The notes: a model not told the origin generated them from the letters alone. Positions 6,617 through 15,474 are shown, counted from the first letter of the stretch. The stretch: DNA of 64,000 bases from Roseicyclus salinarum (GCF_029624655.1 NZ_JARRSA010000009.1:92012-156011); one strand, 5' to 3'. Numbers and translations are program-made.

Positions 6617-8212
6617 TCAGAAGCCCACGGCCTGCCCGTCCTTGCGCGGGTCGGATCCCGCCGAATAGCCGCCCGAAGGCAGCCGCTCCACCAGTTGCGC
6701 GCCGCCGAAGCCGAAGGCGCTGTCGGGGGCTTCGACAGAGATCTCGTGGCCGAGCCCCGCAAGGCGGGCGAGCGTGTCGGCCGGCAGCGACGTCTCGCAG
6801 GCCACCGCGTTGCCCTCCACGAAGCGCCAGCGCGGCGCGTCGGCGGCCGTTTGCACGTCCTGCCCCCAGAGCTGGGTGCGCAGCACCATCTGCACATGGC
6901 CCTGCGCCTGCATCGGGCCGCCCATGACGCCAAAGCTCATCCTCGGGGCGCCGTCGCGCATCAGGAAGCCCGGAATGATGGTGTGGAACGGCCGCTTGCC
7001 CGATCCCACCTCGTTGGGATGCCCGGGTTCGAGCTTGAAGCCCGCGCCGCGGTTCTGCAGGCTGATGCCGGTGCCCGGCACGACCACCCCGGACCCGAAG
7101 CCCGCGTAGTTCGACTGGATGAAGGACACCATCATCCCCGAGGCGTCGGCCGCCGTCAGGTAGACGGTGCCGCCCGCGCGCGGTGCGCCCGGCCCGTGCC
7201 GCTGCGCCCTGTCCCGGGACACGAGGCGGGCGCGCGCCTTCAGGTAGTCGGGATCGATCAGGTGGGCCGGCGTCACCTCGGTCATGTGACTGCTGTCGGC
7301 GACGTAGGCCTCGAGATCCGCGAAGGCGAGCTTGATGGCCTCGATCTGGAGGTGCAGCGCCAGCGGATCGTCGGCCTCGAGATCCTGAAGGCCGAGGTGG
7401 TCCAGCATCCCCAGCGCCATCAGCGCGGCGATGCCCTGGCCGTTGGGCGGGATCTCGTGCAGGACGCTGTCCCCGAACCCCGTGGAGAGCGTGCCGCACC
7501 ACTCGGGGCGGTTGGCGGCGAGGTCCGCCTCGGTCAGGGCGGCGCCGTTCTCGCGGGCATGGGCGGCGATACGCTCGGCCAGTTCGCCCTCGTAGAAGGC
7601 GCGCCCCGAGGTCTCGGCGATCAGCTGAAGGCTGCGGGCCTGGTCGGGGTTGCGGAAACGCTCGCCCGCGCGCGGCGCTCGCCCGCCCGGCATGAACGCC
7701 TCCGCGAATCCCGGCTGCTCCGACAGGGTCTCGGCGCCGCGCTGCCAGAGCGCGCCGATCACCGGCGTGACGGTGAAGCCCGCCTCGGCGTAGGAGATCG
7801 CCGGCGCAAGCAGGATCGGCAGGTCGAGGGTGCCGAACCGCTCGGCCAGCGCGACCCAGGCCCCGATCGCGCCCGGCACGGTCACGCTGTCCCATCCGCG
7901 GAACGGCATCGCATCGCGGCCGCGGAACCGGTCGGGGCCCCAGGCCGCTGGCGACGCGCCCGACGCATTGAGGCCGTGCAGGGAGGTCCCGTCCCAAAGG
8001 ATGCAGAAGGCGTCCGAGCCAAGGCCGTTGCCCGTCGGCTCGACCACCGTGAGCGCCGCCGCCGCAGCGATGGCCGCGTCCACGGCATTGCCGCCGCGCG
8101 CAAGCATCGACAGCCCCGCCTGCGCGGCGAGCGGATGCGAGGTTGCGACGACATTGTCGGCGAGGACGGGCGAGCGGCGGGACGCGTAAAGAGCATCATG
8201 GCGAAATGACAT
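6617..8212 (-). CDS. Gamma-glutamyltransferase family protein, no signal peptide
   Basis: A 531-residue Ntn-hydrolase of the gamma-glutamyltranspeptidase family. N-terminal hallmarks are VVATSHPLAAQAGLSMLARG and GGNAVDAAIAAAAALTVVEP. The autoprocessing threonine is in GGTVYLTAADASG near residue 350, which would start the small subunit. Downstream Gly-rich loops (MGGPMQAQGHVQ) also fit. The start at 8212 (MSFRHDALYASRRSPV) gives no signal peptide, so the enzyme is predicted to be cytoplasmic, unlike classical periplasmic GGTs. Its ATG overlaps the tctA stop by one base, implying translational coupling, so it probably processes the substrate imported by TctABC. A glutaryl/cephalosporin acylase-like activity is an alternative. 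Confidence 0.9.
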   Translation of the reverse strand: MSFRHDALYASRRSPVLADNVVATSHPLAAQAGLSMLARGGNAVDAAIAAAAALTVVEPTGNGLGSDAFCILWDGTSLHGLNASGASPAAWGPDRFRGRDAMPFRGWDSVTVPGAIGAWVALAERFGTLDLPILLAPAISYAEAGFTVTPVIGALWQRGAETLSEQPGFAEAFMPGGRAPRAGERFRNPDQARSLQLIAETSGRAFYEGELAERIAAHARENGAALTEADLAANRPEWCGTLSTGFGDSVLHEIPPNGQGIAALMALGMLDHLGLQDLEADDPLALHLQIEAIKLAFADLEAYVADSSHMTEVTPAHLIDPDYLKARARLVSRDRAQRHGPGAPRAGGTVYLTAADASGMMVSFIQSNYAGFGSGVVVPGTGISLQNRGAGFKLEPGHPNEVGSGKRPFHTIIPGFLMRDGAPRMSFGVMGGPMQAQGHVQMVLRTQLWGQDVQTAADAPRWRFVEGNAVACETSLPADTLARLAGLGHEISVEAPDSAFGFGGAQLVERLPSGGYSAGSDPRKDGQAVGF

Positions 8213-9723
8213 TAGGCGGGATCCTTGAATTCCTGGGTCTGTCTTCTGGATCGGAGGATGCCCCGCACCGCCCAGGCCACGGACAGAGCCGCCGCGGCGA
8301 GGAACAGCAGGCTGACCGGCCGGGTGACGAACAGCGTCCAGTCGTTGTCCGTCATCAGCGCCCGGCGCAGGTTGGTCTCGGCGATCGGCCCGAGGATCAC
8401 CCCGAGGACCAGCGGCGCCAGCGGATAGTCGAGCGACTTGAGCGCATAGCCCAGCATGCCCACGGCCGCGAGCAGGTAGAGGTCCGTCACGCGGTTGTTC
8501 AGCGAGAAGGAGCCGACGACGCAGCACGTCAGGACCACGGGCACGACGACCCACTTGGGCACCTCGGCCACCCGCAGGAACAGGCGCATCGACAGCACGC
8601 AGACCACCAGCATCATCAGGCTCGAGACGGCCATGGCAAGGAACATGCCGTAGACGAGATCGGCATTGTCCATGATCAGGCGCGGGCCGACCGAGATCCC
8701 GTGCACCATCAGCGACGCCATCAGGATCGCGTCCACGGCCGATCCCGGAATGCCGAGCGCGATCAGAGGGATCAGGCCCCCGCCCGCAGTGGCCGAGTTC
8801 CCGGCCTCGGAGGCGACGACGCCGTCCGGCGTTCCGGTGCCGAATTTCTCGGGCGTCCTCGAGCTGCGCTTGGCCTGGTCGTAGGCGACGAGGTTCGCGA
8901 TCGACCCCCCCGCCCCCGGCAGCGCGCCGATGCCCACGCCGATCAGCGAAGACCGGATCAGGTTGACCGGGCGCATCAGCACCTCGCGCATCACGCTCCA
9001 GGTGCGGAACTCGATGTTTCCGGTGATCAGGCGTTCGCCCTTCTTGATCGCCGATGCGTCCTCGACCTCCGAGGCGAGCTGCGAGATCGCGAAGATCCCG
9101 ATCAGCACCACGAGGAACGGCAGACCCGCCGCCAGAAGCTCCAACCCCATGTCGAAGCGCGGACGGCCCATCATCGGGTCGGCCCCGATGGTGGCGATCG
9201 CAAGACCGATCAGCGCCGCGATCAGCCCGCGCTGAAGCGAATGCCCAACGAGGCTCGCCACGATGGTCAGCGCGAAGACGATGAGCGAGAAGTATTCCCA
9301 CGGGCCAAGGCGCACCGCGAAGATCGCGAGCGGCGGGGCGGCCACGATCAGCACGGCCGTCGAGATGATCGTGCCGAAGAACGACGCCCAGACGCCGAGC
9401 GACAGCGCCCGCCCCGCCTCGCCGTTGCGCGACATGGGGAAAGCGTCGAAGGTCGTGGCGACGGAGGACGGCGTGCCCGGAATTCCCAGAAGCGCCGCCG
9501 AGATCAGGCCGCCGGTATAGCCGCCCACATAGACCGACAGCATCACCGCGATGCCCTGCAGCGGGTCCATCGTGAAGGTCAGCGGCAGCGTGAGCACGAT
9601 GGCCATGGTCACGGTGAAGCCGGGGATGGCCGCGGCGATGATCCCCGCGATGGTGCCGATCACCATCATCAGGAGCGTCGCGGGCGACAGGACCTCGGCG
9701 GCGCCGAGCATGAAGGCGTCCAT
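8212..9723 (-). CDS. tctA: Tripartite tricarboxylate transporter, large permease TctA
   Basis: A 503-residue inner-membrane permease with 11-12 predicted spans. Family signatures include AGIIAAAIPGFTVTMAIVLT, PLTFTMDPLQGIAVMLSVYV and YTGGLISAALLGIPGTPSSV near the N-terminus, with a second conserved repeat GALPGAGGSIANLVAYDQAK and GNSATAGGGLIPLIALGIPG in the middle. Length agrees with the family (about 500). It sits in the order tctC-tctB-tctA-ggt, four bases downstream of tctB. The substrate is unknown: members import citrate, tartrate, glutarate, terephthalate and others. Confidence 0.95.
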   Translation of the reverse strand: MDAFMLGAAEVLSPATLLMMVIGTIAGIIAAAIPGFTVTMAIVLTLPLTFTMDPLQGIAVMLSVYVGGYTGGLISAALLGIPGTPSSVATTFDAFPMSRNGEAGRALSLGVWASFFGTIISTAVLIVAAPPLAIFAVRLGPWEYFSLIVFALTIVASLVGHSLQRGLIAALIGLAIATIGADPMMGRPRFDMGLELLAAGLPFLVVLIGIFAISQLASEVEDASAIKKGERLITGNIEFRTWSVMREVLMRPVNLIRSSLIGVGIGALPGAGGSIANLVAYDQAKRSSRTPEKFGTGTPDGVVASEAGNSATAGGGLIPLIALGIPGSAVDAILMASLMVHGISVGPRLIMDNADLVYGMFLAMAVSSLMMLVVCVLSMRLFLRVAEVPKWVVVPVVLTCCVVGSFSLNNRVTDLYLLAAVGMLGYALKSLDYPLAPLVLGVILGPIAETNLRRALMTDNDWTLFVTRPVSLLFLAAAALSVAWAVRGILRSRRQTQEFKDPA

Positions 9724-9727
9724 GCTC

Positions 9728-10237
9728 CTATCTCCCCCTGGGCAAGAATACGTTGAAGACTTCGGCGAACACCCAGTTCAGGCCGAACGAGAAGATCAGC
9801 GCGAGCGCGAGCGCGATGGCGAAGGCCGCGCGGGTCTTGGGCGCCAGCGTGACCTGCAGGACGATGAGAAACAGGAAGGTTGCGACCGGGTAGCCGATCA
9901 CCGGCATCGTCGCGACGTAAAGGCCGAGCGCGCCGAAGACCGCGAAGACGAGGCGCTTGGCCCGCGCCCATTCCGCGACCTCGACGGCGAAGCGCGCGTA
10001 GGCGCTGGCCGGGATCTTGCGCAGCGACCCCGCGATCGACCCGATCAGCAGGACGATCAGCGCGCCGTGCACCAGCATCGGGAAGGCCCCCGCGCCTAGC
10101 ACCTCGAAGCGCGAGGTCGGGATCGTGCGGGCCTCTAGAAAGAGGCCCGCCGATGCCGCGAGGAGCGCGACGTAGGAAAGGAGCCGGGCGATTTCGCCCG
10201 ATCCTTCCGTCCGCGTGCGCCCGGGTGTCGCGCTCAA
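9728..10237 (-). CDS. tctB: Tripartite tricarboxylate transporter, small permease TctB
   Basis: A 169-residue protein with four hydrophobic segments, the normal size and topology for TctB. The first helix (LLSYVALLAASAGLFLEART) is followed by the family motif FEVLGAGAFPMLVHGALIVL. A cytoplasmic loop (RFAVEVAEWARAKR) separates helices 2 and 3. The start overlaps the end of tctC by four bases (10234-10237), so the genes are coupled. TctB is required with TctA to form the membrane unit of this secondary transporter. Confidence 0.9.
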   Translation of the reverse strand: MSATPGRTRTEGSGEIARLLSYVALLAASAGLFLEARTIPTSRFEVLGAGAFPMLVHGALIVLLIGSIAGSLRKIPASAYARFAVEVAEWARAKRLVFAVFGALGLYVATMPVIGYPVATFLFLIVLQVTLAPKTRAAFAIALALALIFSFGLNWVFAEVFNVFLPRGR

Positions 10238-11184
10238 GGCGCGATGACCTGTGCGAGGCGCTCGACCGTCGCGCCCAGGTTGGACAGGTAGGTGGTGTAG
10301 GCCTCGCGTCCCCGGAACGCGACATCCGCGCCCGCATTGTTGATCTGCTCCACGTAGGTCGGATCCGCGGACAGTTCGGCCAGCGCCGCCTCGAGCGTCG
10401 CCTGCGCCTCCTCGGGGGCGCCCTTGGGCATCACGATGCCGCGCGTGATCGACAGGTCGAGATCCGCGCCCAGTTCCATGAAGGTCGGAACGTCGGGCGT
10501 CTGGGGCAGGCGCTCGGTCGCGCCGGTGGCGAGAAACACGAGGTCGCCGTTCTCGACGAACTGCAGCGAGGACGAGATGTCGCCGATGGCGAGGTCGAGG
10601 TTTCCGCCGACGAGGGCGCGGATACGCTCGCCCGTGCCTTCATAGCCGACGTAGCGCCACTCGATGTCATAGGCCTCGGCGATCATGGCGGCATGAAGAT
10701 GCGGCACGCCGCCCAGCGTCACGCCGATGGTCAGCTCGCCCGGATTTGCCTGCGCGTATTCAACGAGGCCCTCCATCGTGTCGAAGGGCTGGTCGGCGGA
10801 GGCGACGAGATACTGCGGCGAGGCGGTCAGAAGGGCGATCGGCTCGAAGTCGTCCCACGCAAGCTCGGTCAGGCCGGTCGCGGTCGCCGCGAGGAGACCC
10901 TCGTGCACCTGGCTGATCGTGTAGCCGTCCGCGGCGCGGCGCGAGGCCTCGGTCAGGCCGACGGTGCCGCCCACGCCGGGGATGTTGATGACGGGCATCT
11001 CGGCGCCGAGGTAGGGGGTGACGTTGTTCGCGACGATCCGCATAAGCGTGTCGCTGCCGCCGCCGGGGCCCCACGGCACGATGAACTCGACAGGCTGGCT
11101 GGGGTATTCCTGAGCTGCGGCCGGCTGGACGAGGGTGGCGACTGCCAGCCCCAGTCCAGCGAGGCTCCGCGAGAATACGGTCAT
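10234..11184 (-). CDS. tctC: Tripartite tricarboxylate transporter substrate-binding protein (Bug/TctC family)
   Basis: A 316-residue periplasmic binding protein with a signal peptide (LAGLGLAVATLVQPAAAQEY; cleavage after AAA-Q or AQ-E). The mature N-terminus PSQPVEFIVPWGPGGGSDTL is the classic Bug-family start, and NIPGVGGTVGLTEASRRAAD follows as expected. Bug proteins bind carboxylated or amidated small molecules in the periplasm and hand them to TctAB. It is the promoter-proximal gene of a tctC-tctB-tctA-ggt operon and is divergent from a LysR gene. Confidence 0.95.
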   Translation of the reverse strand: MTVFSRSLAGLGLAVATLVQPAAAQEYPSQPVEFIVPWGPGGGSDTLMRIVANNVTPYLGAEMPVINIPGVGGTVGLTEASRRAADGYTISQVHEGLLAATATGLTELAWDDFEPIALLTASPQYLVASADQPFDTMEGLVEYAQANPGELTIGVTLGGVPHLHAAMIAEAYDIEWRYVGYEGTGERIRALVGGNLDLAIGDISSSLQFVENGDLVFLATGATERLPQTPDVPTFMELGADLDLSITRGIVMPKGAPEEAQATLEAALAELSADPTYVEQINNAGADVAFRGREAYTTYLSNLGATVERLAQVIAP

Positions 11185-11251
11185 GAGAGAGTCTCCTTTC
11201 TGAGGGTGCCCACTCGATCCGGGCTGTCGAATGGTTAAGCGCGGAGAGACT

Positions 11252-11291
11252 CTTTCGAAAGCGAATGTTCTTTGCCTTTTGCTGAAGCAAA
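11252..11291. promoter_or_regulatory. Divergent LysR/tct control region with two dyads
   Basis: The 122-base gap between tctC and the LysR gene holds two short inverted repeats: CTTTCGAAAG at 11252-11261 and TTTGC-TGAA-GCAAA at 11278-11291. LysR-type regulators bind T-N11-A dyads in such divergent regions, and the second dyad has that format. The region is also unusually AT-rich for this genome. The assignment is by position and pattern only. Confidence 0.45.
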
Positions 11292-11306
11292 TCTTAACAA
11301 AGACCG

Positions 11307-12203
11307 ATGGACATGCGTCAGCTTCAAACCATTGTCGCCGTCGCGGACACCGGCAGCTTTGCCGCCGCGGCCAATCTCGTGAACCTCACGCCGTCCGCGG
11401 TAAGCCAACAGATTCAGGCGCTTGAGAACCACCTCGGGGTCGAGTTGTTCGACCGCAGGAAACGACCCCGCCAGCTCAATGCGAAGGGCGAGGAACTGGT
11501 CCGCGCGGCGCGCGAGGTCGTGCGGACGATGGCCGAGACCCGCATGGTGATTTCCGGGGGCAGGACGGCCGGCGTGCTCAGATTCGGGGCAATTCGCACA
11601 GTTTCCATGCAGCTTGTGCCCCGCGCCTTCGCCGAAATGCGGTCGATCTACCCCGATCTCTCCTTCGAACTGACCGTCGGCGTGTCGCAGGCGCTGATGT
11701 CGGACGTCGCCGCGGGACGCCTCGACGCCGCCATGGTCGCCGAGCATGTCGGCGTTCCCACCGGTCTTTCGTGGAGCACCGTGCTGACCGAGCCGCTGGT
11801 CCTGATCGCCCCCCCACGGGAGGGGCGGCGCAGCGACATCTCGCTCCTGCGCGATCTGCCCTTCGTCCGCTACGCCACCGACGTGCCGCTCGCGCGGCAG
11901 ATCGACACCGAGCTGTCGCGCCTGTCGATCACGCCGAGACAGGTCGTCCTGACCAACACGATGCCCTCGGTCGTGGGCATGGTTCAGGCCGGCCTCGGGG
12001 TCGCCATCGTGCCCCAGATCGCCACCATCGATGCGGCGCCGGGCTCGCTGAACAGCAGGCCCTTCGGCAATGGCGCCATCGTCCGCCGCATCGGACTGGT
12101 GCAGCGGCAGGTCTCGTCGCGCTCGAAGGTGCTCGCGGGACTGCGCGAGGTGCTTGTCCGGCGCGCGATCGACATCGGGCTCGATCCCGGCGAGACACCC
12201 TGA
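11307..12203 (+). CDS. LysR-family transcriptional regulator
   Basis: A 298-residue regulator with the standard N-terminal winged helix (MRQLQTIVAVADTGSFAAAA and LTPSAVSQQIQALENHLGVE, then LFDRRKR) and a periplasmic-binding-type effector domain from about residue 90. Length is typical of LysR proteins. It is transcribed divergently from tctC, so the likely job is control of the tctCBA-ggt operon in response to the transported compound, plus autoregulation. The stop lies three bases from the end of the convergent phosphotransferase/kinase gene. Confidence 0.93.
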   Translation: MDMRQLQTIVAVADTGSFAAAANLVNLTPSAVSQQIQALENHLGVELFDRRKRPRQLNAKGEELVRAAREVVRTMAETRMVISGGRTAGVLRFGAIRTVSMQLVPRAFAEMRSIYPDLSFELTVGVSQALMSDVAAGRLDAAMVAEHVGVPTGLSWSTVLTEPLVLIAPPREGRRSDISLLRDLPFVRYATDVPLARQIDTELSRLSITPRQVVLTNTMPSVVGMVQAGLGVAIVPQIATIDAAPGSLNSRPFGNGAIVRRIGLVQRQVSSRSKVLAGLREVLVRRAIDIGLDPGETP

Positions 12204-12206
12204 GCG

Positions 12207-13736
12207 TCAGCCGGCATTCGCCCCGCGATCCGCGCCGAGACGCGCCGCCGCATCCGCGAAGACGTCCCCAGACGCACGCCCCGCATCGAGGCGGCACCAC
12301 GCCACCTGCCCCGCGCCCGCCGCGATCTGCCGCTCCAGGACGGCGACGTCCGCGTCCGAGGCATCGCCGCGGCGCGCGCGAAGGCGCGCCCGCAGCACGG
12401 CGTCGGGCGCTTCCAGCCAGAACCCCACGAATGGCCGCCCGGCCCGCTTCGCCACGTCTTCGGCCCGCGCGCGCATCGCCGGGTCCAGGAACGTCGCGTC
12501 GAGGATGACCGAATGGCCCGCCGCAAGCAGCGTGGCGGCGCGCCCGAGCATCGCGAGGTAGACGGCCTCGCGCCGCTCGCGGGCGTAGGCGGCGCTGTCG
12601 AGGCGCGTCCCGGCGGGCCGTCCGGCCTTGCGTTCCAGGTCCGAGCCGAGAAGCACCGCCCCCGGCAGCGGGCCCGCCAGGGGGGCGAGCGCGCGCGCAA
12701 GCACGCTCTTGCCGCTGCCCGACAGGCCCCCGACCGCGACAAGCCGCGCGGGCACGGGATCTAGCGCGGCGCAGGCGAGATCCAGGTAGTCCGCGACCTC
12801 GGGCGCCGACGTGCCGGGGCATCCGCGCGCGGCGTCCGTCTGCAAGAGCACCATCGCCCGGATCGCGGCGCGCACCGACAGGAACAGGGGCAGCGCGGCA
12901 AGGCCCCCGTCCTCGGTGCCGCGCGCCGCGCGAAGCCACGCATCGAGCACCCTGCAGGCCTGCCGACGCAGGCCGCGATGGCACAGGTCCATGACGAGGA
13001 ATGCGATGTCGTAGAGCACGTCGCAGGTGCCCAGCGTCTCGTCGAATTCGAGCGCGTCATAAAGAACCGGCCGCCCGTCGATCAGCACCAGGTTGCGCAG
13101 ATGCAGATCCCCATGGGCGCGGCGCAGGTGCCCGTCACGGGCGCGGGCGTCCAGAAGCGCGCCGTTGGCCCGCAGCCGCGCGGCGACGGCCCCCTGCCAT
13201 GCCGCAAGCCGCCCGGTCCCGGCGGCCCCCTCGAACCCGGCGAAAACGCGCCCAAGTTCCGCGAGGATGTCGGCCAGAAGCGCCCTGCCGCCGCGCAGGA
13301 CCGCCGGGGCCTTGGCATGATAGGCCGCGACGGCCTCGCCGATGGAGGTCGCGAGCCGGTCGTCGAGCTCTCCGCGGGCCACGACGCGCTCCAGCTCGTT
13401 CTCCGCGGGGAAGCGCCACATCCGCAGGACCCAGTCGACGACCGCCCCCGCGCCGCCCAGCTCCAGCCCCGCCTCGCCGCGCGTGACCGGCAGCATGTCG
13501 CGATAGATCTCGGGCGCGGCGGGGCGGTTGAGCTCCAGTTCGCGCGCCACGAGCTTCCTGCGCAGCGCGACCGTGCTCAGGTCCATGTAGTCGTATTTCA
13601 CCTCGCGCTTCAGCTTGAGCGCCGTGTCCCCGCACAGGAAAACGTAGGCGCCGTGGGTCTCGATGACCTCAACGGGCCCGCCGCCGGGAAAGGCCCGGCC
13701 GGAGGCAAGGAAGGCGACGGTTTTGGCTTGCGTCAT
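12207..13736 (-). CDS. Bifunctional phosphotransferase-like/P-loop kinase protein
   Basis: The 509-residue protein starts at ATG 13736 (MTQAKTVAFLASGRAFPGGG). The N-terminal part (about 1-320) resembles the aminoglycoside phosphotransferase fold, with LRRAHGDLHLRNLVLIDGRP near residue 210 and a metal-ligand-like LYDALEFDETLGTCDVLYDI. The C-terminal part (about 330-509) is a P-loop kinase with Walker A GLSGSGKS near residue 340 and an LLGSDLERK segment, as in gluconate/chloramphenicol-kinase-like ATPases. Such APH-AAA fusions are common in proteobacteria but have no settled substrate. A TTGA-N6-TCAT site is centred about 60 bases before the start, linking it to the Crp/Fnr-type regulon here. 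A second, kinase-less homologue lies immediately upstream. Confidence 0.82.
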   Translation of the reverse strand: MTQAKTVAFLASGRAFPGGGPVEVIETHGAYVFLCGDTALKLKREVKYDYMDLSTVALRRKLVARELELNRPAAPEIYRDMLPVTRGEAGLELGGAGAVVDWVLRMWRFPAENELERVVARGELDDRLATSIGEAVAAYHAKAPAVLRGGRALLADILAELGRVFAGFEGAAGTGRLAAWQGAVAARLRANGALLDARARDGHLRRAHGDLHLRNLVLIDGRPVLYDALEFDETLGTCDVLYDIAFLVMDLCHRGLRRQACRVLDAWLRAARGTEDGGLAALPLFLSVRAAIRAMVLLQTDAARGCPGTSAPEVADYLDLACAALDPVPARLVAVGGLSGSGKSVLARALAPLAGPLPGAVLLGSDLERKAGRPAGTRLDSAAYARERREAVYLAMLGRAATLLAAGHSVILDATFLDPAMRARAEDVAKRAGRPFVGFWLEAPDAVLRARLRARRGDASDADVAVLERQIAAGAGQVAWCRLDAGRASGDVFADAAARLGADRGANAG

Positions 13737-13789
13737 GTGCTGTTCCGGGGCTGTGGCCTCAGGGTCCCGCCACCGACCGGCCGGTGGCA

Positions 13790-13803
13790 ATGATCTCGGT
13801 CAA
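13790..13803 (-). promoter_or_regulatory. Crp/Fnr-type site before the phosphotransferase/kinase gene
   Basis: Read on the minus strand the bases are TTGACCGAGATCATTG (core TTGA-N6-TCAT). The site is centred about 60 bases before the ATG at 13736. It differs by only two core positions from the site before groEL at 20900. Confidence 0.6.
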
Positions 13804-13870
13804 TCCTGCCGCCGGGCGGGGACCCGGCGCCGGGTCGGCCCAACCGAAGCCGCACCCCTGCCAGCGCGCC

Positions 13871-14929
13871 TCAGCGCGCGCCAAGCTCCCCCTTGCGCAT
13901 CGCTTCCGGCTCCAGAAGCCGCGTCGCCATCACGACGTGGTCCCGCGTCGTCTTGCGCCACTTGAGGGGCGTCGGCACGACCGCGTCCCGGAAATGGTCG
14001 GCGGCGATGCGCGCGCGCGTCAGGCAAGACACCGCGCCGTAGGCCGTCAAGAGACGGGGCGAGGGCCGCGCGACCTGCTGCGACAGCGCGGCAAGCAGGC
14101 GCTCGCGGATCCACCCTGCCCCCAGAAGCGCACATTCCAGCCCGAGCGCGTTCACCTCGTGGAACGGGTTCATGACCCGGAGCCCGTGGTCGATCTCGAG
14201 GCGGTCGAACACGACGGGCGGATCGCCAAGGCAGACGTGCTCGGCCCGAAGATCGCCGTGCCCCTCCACGATCAGCCCGGTTTCGCCCCGCTCGAGGATC
14301 TCGTCACGGCAGAGCCGGATCGCGCGCTCGGCCGCATCGAGGACCCGCGCGGGCGCATCCATGCCGATGGCCGGCGCCATGTCGCGCAGGTGCCGCCGCG
14401 CGATCCGGATGTCACCCCGAAGCCGGTCGTGGAAGATGCGCGCGCCGTCGGCTTCGGGGGGACGTTCGCGGTAGAACCGCACGAGGAGGTCGCAGGCGCG
14501 GCCGATCTCCTCGCCGCTCGGCGGGGGCCCGCGCAGCAGGCGGCGATCAAGCATGTCCCCGGCCGGCAGGCGCACCGTCTCCACCAGCCAGTCGACCACG
14601 CGCCCCTGGCCGCCAACCGCGAGACCGCCACCGTCGCGCTGCACCAGGGGCGTCATGCCGCGGTAGACGTGGCCCGGCATCTCGCTGTTCACGCGCAACT
14701 CCGCACGGCAGAGCCGCTCGCGCGCCTGAAGCCTGCGCTGGTCGACATGGACGAGCCGCACGGGCTTGCGCAGCTTCCATGCCCGGTCACGGGTCAGGAA
14801 AACGAGCGAGGCGTGGGTTTCGACGCAGTCGGGGCGGGGCTCGCCCGGCCAGGCCGCGCCGCTTTCCAGGAACGCGCGCTTCTCGGCAAGCGTGGGCCGG
14901 CCGCCGCCGTCCCCGTCGCCCTCCGCCAC
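13871..14929 (-). CDS. Phosphotransferase-like protein without kinase domain
   Basis: A 352-residue protein related to the N-terminal part of its neighbour at 12207-13736: both share VETHASLVFL/IETHGAYVFL, a Lys-containing LKxxRxVKY-like strand (here LRKPVRLVHVD), GHVYRGMTPLV/EIYRDMLPVT and a catalytic-loop sequence (here EGHGDLRAEHV near residue 225, followed by VVFDRLEIDHGLR). It ends where the P-loop kinase domain of the neighbour would begin. The substrate is unknown. Its start lies ten bases after the DUF2267 stop, so it is probably the second gene of that operon, driven from the region around 15430. Confidence 0.75.
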   Translation of the reverse strand: MAEGDGDGGGRPTLAEKRAFLESGAAWPGEPRPDCVETHASLVFLTRDRAWKLRKPVRLVHVDQRRLQARERLCRAELRVNSEMPGHVYRGMTPLVQRDGGGLAVGGQGRVVDWLVETVRLPAGDMLDRRLLRGPPPSGEEIGRACDLLVRFYRERPPEADGARIFHDRLRGDIRIARRHLRDMAPAIGMDAPARVLDAAERAIRLCRDEILERGETGLIVEGHGDLRAEHVCLGDPPVVFDRLEIDHGLRVMNPFHEVNALGLECALLGAGWIRERLLAALSQQVARPSPRLLTAYGAVSCLTRARIAADHFRDAVVPTPLKWRKTTRDHVVMATRLLEPEAMRKGELGAR

Positions 14930-14939
14930 GGCCAGGGGC

Positions 14940-15362
14940 CTATTCCCAGAGCTCCCGGATCGGTTTGCGCATGGCGTTCTTCACCTGCTCGAACTCGCCC
15001 CACGAGACGTGCCGGCGCAGCAGGTCGAACACCGCCGACACCGCGCGTTCGGGATCCTCCAGCGGCTCCTTGCGAAAGCGCGCCTCGACGCGGGCGAGGA
15101 AATCGGCCTTGTTGCGGGGCCTTGCAGGCGTGCGCGAGGGATCCCAGCCATCGAAGAACACGCCCCGCACCAGCAGCGGAAGCTGCGCCGAAAGGTCGGC
15201 AGCCTCATCGACGGACAGGAAGTCGCGCACCGCGTGCAGGGTCTCGCACAGCAGCAGGTAGGCGCGCGCCTTTTCCCAGCCGAGGTCCGCGCACAGCTCG
15301 TTGAGCCATTCGGCAAAGACCTGCGGAGCGTGGTCGATCGCGGAAATGCCAGTCGTGGCCAT
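14940..15362 (-). CDS. DUF2267 family protein
   Basis: A 140-residue soluble helical protein beginning MATTGISAIDHAPQVFAEWL. The pattern ARAYLLLCETLHAVRDFLSV, DEAADLSAQLPLLVRGVFFD and GWDPSRTPARPRNKADFLAR is typical of DUF2267, a family repeatedly found with stress chaperones, universal stress proteins and CBS proteins, with unknown function. The start at 15362 was chosen because it yields family length and follows a GGTGATCC purine stretch. It is divergent from the PRPP synthetase gene, and one palindromic Crp/Fnr-type site lies in the shared upstream region. Confidence 0.85.
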   Translation of the reverse strand: MATTGISAIDHAPQVFAEWLNELCADLGWEKARAYLLLCETLHAVRDFLSVDEAADLSAQLPLLVRGVFFDGWDPSRTPARPRNKADFLARVEARFRKEPLEDPERAVSAVFDLLRRHVSWGEFEQVKNAMRKPIRELWE

Positions 15363-15426
15363 TGGATCACCTTCGTTGCGGACGAAAGACGCGCGCCAAC
15401 CTTCCCGCAGAAGGGCGGCCTGCGCA

Positions 15427-15440
15427 TTGACGGCAATCAA
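15427..15440. promoter_or_regulatory. Crp/Fnr-type site between DUF2267 and PRPP synthetase genes
   Basis: TTGACGGCAATCAA followed by TG. The dyad is centred about 41 bases before the PRPP synthetase ATG and about 71 bases before the divergent DUF2267 start, so it could serve both directions. Confidence 0.6.
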
Positions 15441-15474
15441 TGCCGCGCCCGCGCGCATCGGGAACACCCGTGGC

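Noticed and set aside
5682..7997. A 771-residue minus-strand frame over cytochrome c and GGT
   Set aside because: It is out of frame with GGT and antisense to the cytochrome; its sequence is Arg/Pro/Ala repeats.
8143..11238. Long plus-strand frames opposite tctA and tctC
   Set aside because: Antisense shadows of well-identified transporter genes; rich in His/Arg/Asp with no domains.
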